The notes under the pieces were generated by a model, which did not search any database, was not told the origin of the DNA, and was given only the letters and a program-made list of their open reading frames with translations. 64,000 bases of DNA from Lobosporangium transversale (Eukaryota > Mortierellomycota > Mortierellomycetes > Mortierellales > Mortierellaceae): NCBI RefSeq assembly GCF_002105155.1, contig NW_019028985.1:744001-808000 (forward strand), in the 5' to 3' direction. Of the stretch, positions 11,301 to 23,585 are shown piece by piece; the stretch's first letter is position 1; the number at the start of each line of letters is the position of its first letter. The translations under genes and the position numbers were made by a program.

Positions 11301-13067
11301 GATGAAGTCCAAGGTGCACGGGGACGTCTTCTTCATTGACTATCCTTCCTGAGAAATTAAACCTGAAATGCGCTGCGGGCGGGTCTGATTCACTAACAGT
11401 GTATGGCTGTGGACCAGGGGCTACGGATTTGCCAGGCATATGCTTCATGCCAACGTCGCTCTCCTCTATACCTTCGATTCCCATCCATTCCAGCTTCTCT
11501 GGCTCTGCTGGGACATTTGAGAAGTACCTTTTCTTCATGGCGAGTGGATGGTCGCCTTCTTCTTCCTCATGTCGCTTTGCCTGAAATCCAGAACCAGAGC
11601 GTCCGCTCTTGATGTCGTGCATTTTGAGGACTTTATCTTCCACTTTAATTCCTTCTGAAAAACTGACTCGCCTCTTGACCATGCTTCGTCTCATGAACTT
11701 TTTGACAAGCTCTGGGTCTAGGTTTCGCAGTAACTCTGCCCGTTCTTCTTCGATCTCCTGTTGAGACATGTTAGCAAGTTTCTGCTTGTTCTCTTCGTCA
11801 ATCTGTTCCATCAGTGTGGTATGAGGTGAATCTGGAGTTTTTTTAAGAACAGAATGTAGTGGAGGGCTCGTTTTCGTAGATGCACCTTTAGTGGAGTATA
11901 CAAAGGTTGAAATTAAATTTCTATTAGTATTACACAAGCCATCGTGTTAAACCAGAATAAATATTGACTCTGCTGGATATCAAGTCAACCTGTCTCTAGG
12001 ACTTACTGGATGCCCTTCCGCTAAAGCTAGCTGGCCTTGTGCTTACTTTGGTTGTAGGTCTGAGAGATCTGACTGGTACAGCATCATCTATGTGAAAAAA
12101 AAAAAAAAAAAAAAAAAAAAAGTACTGCATCAGTGGAGTTTCATGTTGAGTAGAAAAAAAATGTCGTGTTCTTTAGTGCATTCATACCTGCAATTGGGGA
12201 AGATACAACATCCTTAGAAGGACTCCTGCTTTGCTCAGCCCTCGACATGAACGAAGTGTATGCCGCTGAACTTGGAAGGCTTGAGCTTGGGGTATAAGTT
12301 GAACTTCCACTTGCGCTTGGCTCTTCCGTAATTTGAGAGGTTGATACCACTCCCTGTGCTTCAGCAAGTCGCCTTGCAAACAGGCTTTTCCCCTTAAATC
12401 CTCCTTTTGCTGCATGTGCTGTTGGTTCGAGCAGTCCTGGTGTTGTCGTTGGTCCTAAAGGTGCTATAGCTTCTCCAGCAGGTTTTTCCAGCACTTCATG
12501 CAAGATTTGGCCCATTGAAGGGCCTGCAGTGTTCAGCCTTCTAAGTGTTTCTTCTTCTGTTTCAATTTCATCATGTATACTATTGTGACGACCGTGTATA
12601 TTCTTCCTTTCCTCAGTTGACCCCGTTGTGTCGTTGTCATCATTAAGATTGATCTCGAACCGCTCACCAACAGGAGTAGCAAAATGTGTCCGTGGTCCTT
12701 TATTTGCCCTGTCCTGCAGGAACTTTGACCCTACTCTGGGCTTTGAAGCTGAAGCTTGGACCTGAGGAGGATGTAGAGGCAATTGGTCACTGTCTAGTGA
12801 TACAATATCCCTCTCTAGAGGGGGAGGTATGTCTTCAGCGTCAGCATCGTCTTGTATAGACGCACGTCCTGCTGTAGCATCGCTTGTTACAGCTGGGGGC
12901 TTGACTCTGATAACAGCCGCTGCAGGTCTATCGTTAGTTTTGAGGAATTCCTCCTGCATAGCCAGTAGGTCTTCCTCTGTCTCAGGTGCTTGGTGTCGTT
13001 GTCGAATGACGCTTTCATGCTCTTGTTGCATGCGTGAGAGTCGGTTATTAGAGGGGTTTATATCCAT
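8332..13067 (-). CDS. RPAP1: RNA polymerase II-associated protein 1 (RPAP1/Rba50)
   Basis: Three exons, 13067-12188, 12087-12007 and 11885-8332, join in frame to 1504 aa. RPAP1 helps assemble and import RNA polymerase II in the cytoplasm. N-terminal match to the RPAP1_N region: TEEDLLAMQEEFLKTND, and later FARRLAEAQG. After the second junction, IDEENKQKLANMSQQEIEEE and RNLDPELVKKFM match the second conserved block, followed by the RPAP1_C block (RFNFSGRIV, AGYTLSELLHLIRSTVP). The remaining ~900 residues are helical repeat-like. Near the C terminus an uninterrupted Glu run (about 8850-8894) is encoded by a GAA/GAG microsatellite. The length is somewhat above the human protein (~1390). The 81-bp middle exon was too short for simple ORF detection. 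Confidence 0.93.
8850..8894 (-). repeat. GAA/GAG microsatellite coding for poly-Glu in RPAP1
   Basis: TTC/CTC triplets on the plus strand encode about 14 consecutive Glu in RPAP1, inside a Glu/Asp/Gly-rich disordered insertion. Confidence 0.85.
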
Positions 13068-14123
13068 GGTGAATAGTATGTGGTGGATATTGGGATAGAT
13101 CTAGAAGCTAACCACTGCTATAGTCGAGGGTAAAAGTGGACGATTCCAAAGTTATAAAAAGTCGATCAACATGTGGACTCAAGAACATGACATTAAAGGA
13201 ATGCAAAAAAAAAAAAAAAAAAAAAAAACGTGACTGCATTTCGTATACACGATAACGCGTGTCTTTGATACAATGCTCAATTAACGGATATGTGCTGCAA
13301 ATGCTGCAAAGATTTTCCGCCGTGCACATGCCACAGGGACAGCCCGCAATTGAACAGAAACAATGAAGAGCACAGCCCAATCCAGACCTTCTTTTTTTCT
13401 AAACAAGTTTCTACACCCTTGTTTTAATGGGATATATAGCTGGACACCCAATTATTTTCAACATATGAAGGAAGCTCATCTGGTGCACAGTGCTCTCACC
13501 AGCAGCACAGTCGACAAAAACACAATATACATATCATGTGGAAGAAGCAAGGGAAGCAAACAAGGTTAATATTAAGCATTGTGCACAATCCTTTGTTTTT
13601 ATGAGTAAATGAGTATACAAGTGAGCGTTGATTTTCCCCTTACCATTGTGGATGGAAGGAGCCAGTGTTTTTTGGACGATGATAAAAACCATAGCCGACC
13701 ATACCTTTTTTGTTGGCCCTGTCTACTCTTTTCTCCGGCCCCACACATGTTATTTCACCTTCTCCTCTCGATCAATTATAACTGTCGCACCATTTTTTTT
13801 TATCGATTGTTGAGGGCGAATGTATAAATACCATTCAAAAAAGGCAAAAAAAAGGTAAATATATACAACTCTTCATGCTCCCTCCCCATTTTCCGTTCCT
13901 ACTTCTCACATTCACACCCTTTCTTCCTTTTTCTCTACTCACTCGTCTGACCAGTTCTTGCCTTCATCCCATTATACTCATAATACTAGTCTAATTTCTC
14001 TTAGAAATAAGAAATTTACCTGTTCCATGAAAAAATAAAAAAATTTTCCTCTCTCCCTTCCTTTCCCTCTTCCCCTGCATATCTCGTCCCTCTTTCCCCT
14101 CTATTATATCCTTATACCCTAGT
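13068..14123. other. Divergent promoter region between RPAP1 and the RNI-like gene
   Basis: Both genes are transcribed away from this interval. It has a poly(A) run at about 13205-13228 and a pyrimidine-rich block at the right end. No gene is seen. Confidence 0.6.
13870..14123 (+). promoter_or_regulatory. CT-rich leader upstream of the RNI-like gene
   Basis: Long runs of CTCCCTCCCC, CCCTTTCTTCC and CCTTCCTTTCCC type lead directly to the ATG at 14124. They probably cover the transcription start and 5' UTR; this is inferred from position and composition. Confidence 0.5.
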
Positions 14124-17100
14124 ATGGACGAATATCAAATGTTCGAGCAACGTGGTGTTCAGGAACTAGTCCGGGTTTCGTTTGATGAGGATGGTCTACC
14201 CTGCATCTTCCTCCACAATATTGAGTTCGTTTTTCCTAACGTTAAAACCATTTCTTCCTATGGCATGCGTATTCCCTATGTCACCGACATGTTCCATATC
14301 CCGTAAGTAAGCGAGAATAGCAAAAAACGAGCTTAGAAACAAAAAAGAACTTATCAATTAATACCTTTTCTCCCCTTCAAATCTTTATGAACGTTAACGC
14401 CAGCAAACAACCTCTCCGAATCCCCTATTATGAGAATAGGGTCCTTGATATTGAGTCCGGTAACAGTGAACTGGAGTGGTCAAGAGACGCTACTGCCGCA
14501 CGTATAGCTGCTGCAGCTGCATCTGTGCCATACGTTAACACCGTGCATACTAATCCTATCCCTGGTATCTTGGATTTAAACCTGGACATTGATAGTAAGA
14601 CCGACAATAGCCACCCTGCCGAGACTGGCAATCTCGACATTGAGGACTTTTTTGACATGGTAGAGTCTGAGGCGTCTGTCAATGATGAAGAAGCAGAGCG
14701 AGAAGAAGAGGAAGAAGAGAAGCCTCTGTCCAAACGGTTACGTTCACCATCCCTTATCACTGATAGTACACGAGGCCCATCCCTGGTATCTGTATCCGTC
14801 ACACCTTCCATTACAACTACTGAGGGCTCTTCTTTGACAATGATCTCCCCGAGGACAGTACAGAGCATAACACTCGAGCCTATTCCTGAAAATGGATTTT
14901 ACACCCGAGAACTGATCACAGCACCCAATCAAACGCCAAGAAATCCATCATTCGTAACCTCTCCACTAGCTACAACACTCGACCCCATTGCAACATATCC
15001 ACTCTCAGCTCCAAATGAGAGCCAAAGTGGGCTCTTACCACCTCCATCATATGAACCAGTTGATACAGGGTTATTCCAACTTAGAGCATTGCACGAAGTC
15101 CACAGAATACCAGTTACTGCAATCGATGATCCTGCTGAACGCCACCTCGTTTTCGATCGCATCGAGATCATTAAACGCATTAGTCGAACCATTCTCACTC
15201 AAAAATATGGCGCCGAATCATGCGCACATCCTCCCCTATTTGTCCTTTTACCTGAATATCCGCTTCAATGGATTTCTCAGGATATTCTTCACAACAAAAT
15301 GCGGCTGTATTTCCTATGTGATTGTTGCGAACACGAAATATATGATGACGATAATACGTACAGAAGGCCAGGGCAGATGCGTTACAAACGCAATGTACAT
15401 ATAGATGAAAGCAAAGGTTTTGAAATACGAATTGATCAGTCCCCAGATCAAATGCTTATTATAAAGTTTGGTCATTATATCCTCAGTTTGCTCCGGATGC
15501 TGCAGTATGGAGTATCACTGGATGAGATTTTTGTGCCCGCGGCATTTGATCGGATGGTGTCACCAAATACAGGTACCGCAGCTATAGCGGCCACAGCAAA
15601 GAGAGAAACGAACCCAGAGCTATTCATCAAATTGAAACAGAGTGTTGAAAAGTCGATCGCTTTCATGGAGGCATTGCTAGGTGACGACTACGACGAGGAA
15701 GCTGCAGAAGCAATCCACCGCCTGGACACGAATGACTTTAGATTATTGGACGCAATTGTCAAACGACCCCCTTACACCCAACCATGGGATACTGTATGTT
15801 CAACTCACACAGCATTGTATTCATCCACACCTAAAGGCACTTCAATGATGCCTCTCAACCCAGATATCGCTGCATGCGGCACCCATATTAAAGGCAGCGG
15901 GCTGTACCAGGTCCTTGGTGTCGATGGCCAAGTGCACTGGGCCTGCAAAAAGTATTACACTCGACATCACAAAGATTTAGACCAGATTTTCTCCAAGAAG
16001 CTCGAACTCTTACAGACGACATTTGACCCATACACCCGCTCATCTGTATTCGTCGGTATAAGCGAGAGTCACCTCAATACCAGGATGGTTACTGTCTCAC
16101 AGATTCGAGCGCTCTTACGCATCGACATTACAATCGATTGGGACTTTCATATGAGCCAAGTCAAGACTCTAGCAGATCTACTAAGACAGGAAGCGACTAC
16201 AGTTTCAACAATTGCGATTCGGCTCAGTAAACAAGTCTCGCCTCTCACATGGAGAAAGCACTTGCCTGCCCTAGGAGGGAACGAACAACAACCCATTAGT
16301 GCCATTGTCGGTTTGATGAAAAATCGGAAAATCAGGCACGTCATTTTAGAGGGCAATATTGACCTCATGTCTGTACCTAATATTAGCACCATGGATTTTT
16401 CGAACCTTGATATTCTCAACATCATGAAGATCGGTAACCGAGGACTTGCTTATAACGGCAGTAGCAGCAGTAGCATCCATAGTAACGAGAACAGCGATAG
16501 CAGTAGTATCATCTCATCCACGATCAGGAACACTCTGCATGAAACATATATACCGGAGCTACTCTCGTTTATGCAGGCATTCAGCCTTCTGACAGAGCTC
16601 TCATTAGGTTTCAATGATGCCATTCCAGGCCACATCAGGATCTTGCAAGCCTGTATTTCAAGCCAACGCAGACTAAAGCGATTAGACTTGTTCAGGGTTC
16701 TTGGCCCCAAACTTAATACTGACGCACTCAACGACGGTTATCATGGTGAGGCTAGTGTCAATTGTAAGCTGGAGCTCTCCGCCAACATCTCGACCTCGAG
16801 GGTCGTGCGACTATTCTTGGCGGAATGCAAGACTACTACTGAAGGCAAAGTGAGGCTACTAGAGGCTTTGGAAGACTTTTTGACAGACGAGGGATCTCAC
16901 CTTGAGGACTTAGAACTTCGATTTGTTGGGTTTAATGATAAGCATGCACATGCTTTAGAACTTGGGACTCGGCCTCTCTCTGGGAGTCATCAGTGCCGTC
17001 TGCGGCGCTTAGTCATCCATGGCAATGGCCTTGAATACGGGGGTGCCCTAGCTTTAAGACGGGTGTTAGGACGAGCAACTCTTCCGAGTAAACTTGACCA

Positions 17101-18568
17101 AGAGCCTTTTACCGATAATAACGTCTTTCCTTCTACTGCAGCACCTTCACCCGCGTCACTTCATTCGTACCGGCTTGACTCGCTCTCCTTTGGTGTAATA
17201 TTAGAGGAGCCAACTTTAATTCATCTTGAACTATGCTCCATCGACTCCTTGAAAGACCCAGACTGGGCAAATCTCTTGAGTGAACTGACCCTACAGCGTG
17301 TGATCACACTGGACCTTCAGGGCGTTGGATTTGGCGACCGCGCCATGGCTGTGCTCGCTGCTTCTGTGAGCGCTGAAAAAGCCTTGAGTCCACCTTCTCC
17401 GCCTTTGTCGCCAATGGATGTAGCGTCTGCCTTCATGCCTGCGCCATCTTCTCTAGGAGCAAGCCTTGAGCCTCCACTAGCCGGCTCTTCTTCCATCCCT
17501 CTGCATCTTCAAGCGCTCCGACTCTCTTGCTCTGCTTTGTCTAGTAGTGGTGTAATCTACTTAAAAGACTTTTTGTCGCGACTCGAGCACCTGTCGACTC
17601 TAAGCCTGCATGGGTTCCGTAGAGTGCCTTCTGAAGATTGGATTGACATCATGGATAGCGTCGGATTTCAGTGGCTTGAAGTAATAGAGATTGTGAGTTT
17701 TAGCTTTGATGATAACTGTGCTCGATATTTGGGAGAAAGGATCCGAGCCCGGAACAACATGTCTGAAAACTCTGTAACTGTCGATCGCTTTGGAGAGGTA
17801 TCTGAATCTACGCCACCTGCCCACAATACTGCCGGTACGGCTGAAAATAATGCTAGTGCATCGGCTTCGCCGTCATTCACTTCAGCCTCAGCTTCAACGT
17901 CGGGCTCAGGAAATCGTAGGAAGGATTCATTCTCATCAAGACTGTTTAATACTCTTACGCCTTCATCTGGACTTCCTGCGACTACCATTTCAACCATATC
18001 TTTTAAACAAAAACCCAAGGATAAGGATATGGGCAAGGATGCTGTCCTATCATTGGATAGTCCTACGGTTTCTGTAATTCCGTGTCTCAATTCCTTTCAA
18101 AAATACCTTGAAATTGACCTTCGCTATACAGATGTTTCGGCCAAAGGACTGTCGATCCTTCGAAGACAAACAATAGACCAAGCGAAGAAAGTTGTTGTGC
18201 GAGCTCGCGATGGCGAAAACGAGGATATTTATGTGAATGATATCGATAAGGATGAGCAGACTCAGCTACCAGCAAAACCAAGGGATGGTTCCAAAGCTGA
18301 TGGGAGAGGGAAGCACATGGACGAAGAAAAGACATCAATATCTCCTTTGCCTACATCAAAGCCTTATTATGCAGGTTACATCGGGAGCGGTGGTGCTCTG
18401 GCGGGTGCATTTATACATTCCTCTAGTGGATCTGGAATGAGACGCGGAGGAAAGGACAGAGAAACAAGAGGGAACATAAATGGCAACAGTAATGTGAATT
18501 GTTTGCCTCAAAATCAACAACCAAAAACATCCACGTTGATGAAGCTGAAAAATGTTTTTAAAAAGTAA
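14124..18568 (+). CDS. Large RNI/LRR-like protein of unknown function
   Basis: Two exons, 14124-14302 and 14404-18568, give 1447 aa; the junction reads FHIPKQPLRIPYYENRVLDIE. Domains by eye: a ~75-residue N-terminal module (EQRGVQELVRVSFDEDGLP), an acidic/Ser-rich linker, a conserved-looking region at about 280-450 with LYFLCDCCEHEIYDDD and FGHYILSLLRMLQYGV, then from about 620 a long Leu-rich region resembling ribonuclease-inhibitor-like repeats (RHVILEGNIDLMS, RLKRLDLFRVLGP, HLEDLELRFVGFND, VITLDLQGVGFGDRAM, HLSTLSLHGFRRVP). A Ser-rich linker and basic tail follow. No kinase, NACHT or F-box motif is visible. The N-terminal plus CEH-region plus RNI layout recalls large uncharacterised proteins of Mortierella-type fungi; that comparison is from memory. 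The function, perhaps ligand sensing or scaffolding, is unknown. Confidence 0.75.
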
Positions 18569-18724
18569 AGAAAACGTCCATTACACACCTAATACAAATT
18601 GATCTTTATATATACATATCATGGAAAAAAATTATAACTTTTAAAAGAAGAGTCGCTTGAACCCTCACAGTATATGATATACGGGTACTACTTCGGTTTG
18701 AAATACTCCGAATGGAGCCTTGCG

Positions 18725-18762
<38 letters not shown>

Positions 18763-19275
18763 CAGAAGTCTAATTCAAGTGCGGAGAAGACATTTGTTCC
18801 TATCGACCCTGGCGATACTGCTAAATGGTCTTTTTGTAAGTCTATGCATATATGAGTTTGCACATTACAGTAATTGGGATGAAGTAGGATGACAGGTCAA
18901 GGAGGAAAGATGATAAAATGCGGCGATAAAACGAAGAAAGTGATCGTAGAACATGATGTCAACGAGTGCGTTCCCAAGCATATAAAAAAAGGTATGCAGC
19001 CCAGTTTCTGATTCTCTGGCTCTACCGTTGCCTGACTTTTACACAATAGCCACGGACCCCATTAAGACTATCTTCACACATATAAGAACTTTGTTAATCC
19101 AAGCATTGTGGACTTTTTATATATATTTGTTTCTTTTTCGACTGCCTCAATAGTCCAATCCCTGTTCTGTCTAATTTTATTATTGGTAAGAGGAATTAAA
19201 CTTGTAGACGGCCTACATTACAAATATTGCCTTACAGCCCCCTGTGTCCACTCTCGCCCTCTTTGCACCCTGATG

Positions 19276-19309
<34 letters not shown>

Positions 19310-19702
19310 GCCAGCAGGGCTCCCCCTAACTTAATGTGCCTGCCTAATCTGTTTATTACACTGTTACCTGCCAAAGAAAAGAAAAAAAAAAAAAAAAAAA
19401 AAAACATACACACACACTCAGTAGAGGAGAATAGTAGGGAGAAGGAGGAGAGAGGCAATAAACGCGCCATCACATTCAGCCAAACCTATTCAATACTGGA
19501 TGACAATGGTTTCCTTGGTTTTTTTTTTTTTTTTTTTTCTTCCTTTATGCAAATATGCTAGTTCTGACCTGCAGTGAATTGTGGGACATCGAACATCAAA
19601 TATGTCTATTGTTCTCCCCTTTTTTACTTTGGTTTTGTCTCTTATCTAGAAACTGTATTCCAACATCCCAACGTCGTCAAATTTGAAATACCTGTATCAT
19701 CG

Positions 19703-19740
<38 letters not shown>

Positions 19741-20003
19741 AACTGCGTCTTTCAGCATCAATCATGGTGCCTGGATTCTTCTATTCATAAAGCGCAGTAC
19801 CCACACCCATTCGTCTCCTCCATCCAATACCTCCTTAACCGGACCCATTTTATTTACAAAACAACCCTGTATTATAAACTTTATATTATAACCATATCTC
19901 ATAGGCAGCACAGCTCTTCATTAACAACAACAGCAATAACAACAACAAAAATAAAACAAAGACGCGTCTACATCAGTCAAGGACAGATAAATATACGCGA
20001 GAC
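18569..20003. other. 1.4-kb interval upstream of the Rho gene, rich in homopolymers
   Basis: Contains poly(A/T) runs at about 18732-18758, 19279-19308, 19381-19404, 19518-19539 and 19707-19738. The last ~250 bp probably form the Rho 5' UTR. No supportable gene. Confidence 0.6.
19707..19738. repeat. 32-nt poly(A) tract
   Basis: Uninterrupted A run about 270 bp upstream of the Rho start codon. Confidence 0.95.
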
Positions 20004-21040
20004 ATGGTAAGTGCATTTTTATCATTATTCACAGGCAGAGCTCTTTGATGTCAAGGAATATGTCAAGATCAATTTGTATATTTGCCAAACTATTCTTCAA
20101 TCTTATAGATATTGACATTTCTTCTCCACTCCTTCAATAATAGCCAGACATTAGAAAGAAGCTTGTCGTTGTTGGAGATGGTGCATGCGGAAAGACATGT
20201 ATGTTAATGGTTCATTCAAAAAATGAATTTCCGCAGGTAAAGCAAGTGAGCAAAGGACTCTCGGGTACCATCTAATCGTCCCGACTTATTCTTTCTTTTT
20301 TTTTCTTTTTTTCCTTTGAATACACAGCCAATATGCCGCCAACTTTCGCGTATATCATTCAATGACAAAAATATCTAATAAAAGCTTTTTTTTTTTTTTT
20401 TTTCCTTTTTCTTTTTAGAAATATGTACCAACAGTTTTTGAAAACTACACAATGGTGGTCACCCACGGTAAACAGCAAATCGAATTGTCCCTATGGGACA
20501 CAGCGGGCCAGGAAGATTATGATCGCTTACGTCCACTATCCTACCCAGAGTCTGACGTTGTTCTGATGTGCTACGCTGTGGATTCACCATCAAGTCTGGA
20601 CAACATCAGAGAGAAATGGCACCCAGAGCTACAACATTTCTTGGAGAATGTTCCTAAAATTGTTGTAGGCCTCAAGGCCGATTTGAGGGACACAGCTAAG
20701 GAGGAAGACAAAGATCAATTTGTGTCAACAGAGCAAGTAAGTTTTGTTTTATATTTATATCTTTTTCTGAAGAGAATGCACCACTTAGAATAATATAGTT
20801 GTCAAGAGAAACATGCCAAAAAAAGAATCCTTTATCTTCGTGATTGGTCTAAATATCGAAATCCCTGATCGCTTCATATTATTCTAGGGAGCATTGGTCG
20901 CAGCAGACCTACATTGCAAACATTACGAGTGTTCTGCCATGACACGTAAGGGTCTCGCAGAAGTCTTCCAGGCAGCTATCAAGATTGCAATGCAATCTCG
21001 GATCTCAAAAATGCGCAGGCATGGTTGTTCAATTCTGTAG
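20004..21040 (+). CDS. Rho-family small GTPase
   Basis: Four coding exons: 20004-20006 (only the ATG), 20144-20236, 20419-20736 and 20888-21040; total 188 aa, the normal Rho size. Rho GTPases switch between GDP and GTP to control actin, polarity and wall synthesis at the plasma membrane. P-loop GDGACGKT at residues 12-19, switch I VPTVFENY, switch [18 protein letters not shown], Rho insert region, and G5 ECSAM. The G4 motif is LKAD instead of the usual T/N/C-KxD. The C terminus is RRHGCSIL: basic residues plus a CAAX box ending in Leu, which predicts geranylgeranylation. Exon 1 contributes only the initiator codon, followed directly by GTAAGTG, so the start is easily missed. Rho4- or Rho3-like are the likeliest subclasses; I cannot decide. 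Confidence 0.92.
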
Positions 21041-21204
21041 TTGTAAAATGAACCTTTTTTTTTTTCTTTTTCATGCACACACAAAAGATTCCCATTATTT
21101 TATAAAGTAATAAAAAGCCTTTCATTTATCACAATACGGTTGTGCATTCAGAAACAAATACATATTGTTGTTTTTTTCTGCTGAAGATTCCTTCTTCTTT
21201 AATC

Positions 21205-21929
21205 TTATGGGAACATCAAAGGCGCCCGCACAGACTCCATCACATCTTTCCCACGAACTTCTTGAACGATTTTAAGTGCTAGCTCAAATGTCGAGCCAGG
21301 GCCTCGGCTCGTCAACAGCCTGTTCTTTTCATCCTTCACAACAATGGCACTCCCGCTGACATCATCCCGATAGTCGAAATAATCTTGAAGATCATTTTTA
21401 ACGCTTGGATGCGATGTTACTTGGGCTCCTTTGGCCACGCCAGCTGCTCGGAGTACTGTAGGGCCTGCACAAACAGCTGCCACTAACACACTTGGTTTTG
21501 TGATATGAGCCTGAATCCACTTATGGACCAATGGTGACGCTGCCATGCTTTGAGCGCCTGGCCCGCCTCCAGGGATGAACAAGACATCATAATAGAGTGA
21601 CGCGTCATCAGTGGCAGTGACGGTAGAGGATGGCGAGGGCGTGGGAAGTGGAAGGGCTGAGAGGTGAGTGTCTGGAACAATACGCACACCACGTGAACAT
21701 TTCACGCTCTCAGATGTAGATTCACTGGGGTTGGTGCTGGCAACAGTGACTTCGATACCACCTCGGACAAGGACATCGACTATTTGAGTTATGAGAGAGG
21801 TTAGACTTTTTCTCTTTTTCCTCGTAAAATTTTATGAGTGAGAGAGGACTTACTTGTAATGACAGCCTCCATTTCCTCAGTACCATCGGCAATGAGTACC
21901 AATGCGCGCTTTTTGTCTGCTCCTGACAT
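21205..21929 (-). CDS. DJ-1/PfpI family protein (PARK7-like)
   Basis: Exons 21929-21854 and 21779-21205 give 216 aa. The N terminus MSGADKKRALVLIADGTEEM contains the conserved Glu18, and the nucleophile elbow AAVCAGPTVL places the reactive Cys at about residue 129, equivalent to Cys106 of human DJ-1. HPSVKNDL and VTSRGPGSTFELAL (here LTSRGPGSTFELAL) match the C-terminal DJ-1 motifs. Members act in oxidative-stress defence and have been described as glyoxalases or deglycases. A Pro/Thr/Ser-rich insertion of about 20 residues lies before VLFIPGGGPG, making it longer than the human protein (189 aa). It converges with the Rho gene, 164 bp between stops. Confidence 0.93.
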
Positions 21930-22476
21930 TTGTTCCGTCTGTCAAATTAGGTTTTCTAGTTGCATGCAAAGGAGAGCTTTATGCGTGAGACTTTTTTTTT
22001 TTTCTTTTTTTCATACTCAATTAATAGTGGCTTGTACTTGATAGATTCGTCTTTGTGAAGGAAACGCAAGAAGAGCTTTCAGCTCATGTTTCACGGATAA
22101 TCAGAAATCAATTAGCCTGTGTTTTATGCAATATTTTTTATTTCTCTAGAAACATAAGTATACAAAGGATGAGTGGTGGTAAAAAGAACAGTAGAAGAAT
22201 GACAAATCAAGGGTGGCATGCACTTGAATATGGTGTAGTCGATGACGGATGAGATGACGAGGTAAATTAAAACGAGTTTAAGTATGAAGTCTCGATTCCG
22301 TTTAAAACCATTTACGATTGAAGAAATTAGCAAATGGTGAATTGGAGGATGGCAAGATAGAGCTAAAAAAAAAAAAAAAAAAAAATGTAGAAAACTTTGT
22401 ATAAGTCGGTGGCAGCTTTCATTTCCATCCATGATTATCACTAGTAGATCCTTTGAGATGAAATAAACTCCTTTTC
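21930..22476. other. Promoter interval of the DJ-1 gene
   Basis: AT-rich with a poly(A) run at about 22364-22385; also the 3' flank of the uS13 gene. No gene is seen. Confidence 0.55.
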
Positions 22477-23292
22477 TCACCTCACTGAGGAAGAGTACTC
22501 TCTCTTCTCGGCCTTGAGCCATCTTCCATTCAATTTACGAGCAGTCATTGCATTGCTCCTAGTGTTTTGTCCGCGAACAGGCAGCCCCATGGCATGACGA
22601 CGACCCACATATGATCCAATCGTGCGATGGTGCATAATATTGGCGCGAATCTGCTTGCGAAGATCGGACTCAATCTTCATATCCGAGAGAAGAGCGGAAA
22701 GCTGATTGATCTGAGGCTCTGATAGGTCTGAAATTTTGCATGTCTTGTGGATCGATAGAGCAGCGAGGATCTTGACTGAAGTCTTTTGTCCAATGCCATA
22801 GAAGAGAGGAAGGGCATATTGCTATAGAGTGTTTGCCATGGATAGCGAAAAAGAATGAGTTCGAATCAGATTGCTTGTACAGAGTGATTTGCGCTTCCAT
22901 CCTGTCATATGTCTCCTATGTTGCGCGAAGATGGCATCTGATACTCCGATTCGTAGCTTAGCTTGTAAACTTCCATGTTTGAGTACTTTTCATGACACTT
23001 AAAAATTTAAGCTGAACAGTGGTTGCATGGATCGCAATAACTAAGAGATGATTATCGCTGTAACCATAAGCATATATATTATAGGATTCTCATACAGGAT
23101 CATCTATTTAGATTCTGTATCTCCAGTCAACATTTAATCCGATCATATATGTTGTCTTATGCCTTCTTGTCCGATCTAGATCCACAAATTTTGCTCCTGC
23201 TGTTGCCATGCCCCAAAGATGATGATTATTATTTTTTTTTTACTCACAACTAACTTCTGGTCAGGCAAGTTGACTCCGAGCAGATGCAACAT
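22477..23292 (-). CDS. SWS2: Mitochondrial small-subunit ribosomal protein uS13 (SWS2)
   Basis: Exons 23292-23248 and 22821-22477 give 129 aa, joining as GVNLPDQKLV to QYALPLFYGIG. uS13 sits in the head of the small ribosomal subunit. The hallmark basic C terminus is present: IGSYVGRRHAMGLPVRGQ followed by NTRSNAMTARKLNG. The ISDLSEPQINQLS helix matches the yeast mitochondrial SWS2 form better than cytosolic S13/S18. An in-frame upstream Met at 23385 exists; I prefer MLHLLGVNLP because bacterial and mitochondrial homologs start there. It is divergent from MOCS2A. Confidence 0.9.
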
Positions 23293-23585
23293 GATGTCGA
23301 GATATGTGTCTGGGTCGGGTAAGAATGAAGTGAAATCAATGCAAGGATCACAAATAAGATCAAGAGGCACCTTCCCGAAATCCAAAGTGCTAATTCCTGA
23401 AAAAAAACGTCATTTAGAAAAAGTGTTATATCCTACACTACTTCCCCACAACCCACCCAACCTCGCTGACTCCACATATTACATCCGTCAATCTCTGCGC
23501 ACTGGCGACGCGAGGTTTCTTAATATAGTGTATTTGATCTTTCTTCACTCTTCATCTCTTTGCTCATTGCTTTGTATTTCTCCTC
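23293..23585. promoter_or_regulatory. Shared divergent promoter of uS13m and MOCS2A
   Basis: Only 293 bp separate the two start codons, which face away from each other, so both promoters must lie here. The right part is pyrimidine-rich in the MOCS2A sense. No specific sites are claimed. Confidence 0.55.

Noticed and set aside
18889-19011. 40-codon ORF (MTGQGGKMIKCGDKTKKV...) upstream of the Rho gene
   Set aside because: Protein-like composition, but too short, unrecognised and without supporting context; could be chance or an upstream exon.
22850-22920. tRNA B-box-like string (gttcgaatc)
   Set aside because: No matching A box or cloverleaf on either strand; it lies in the uS13 intron.
23292-23385. 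Longer uS13m start at Met 23385
   Set aside because: The extra 31 residues lack homology in uS13, and the downstream Met matches the start of bacterial and yeast mitochondrial proteins.
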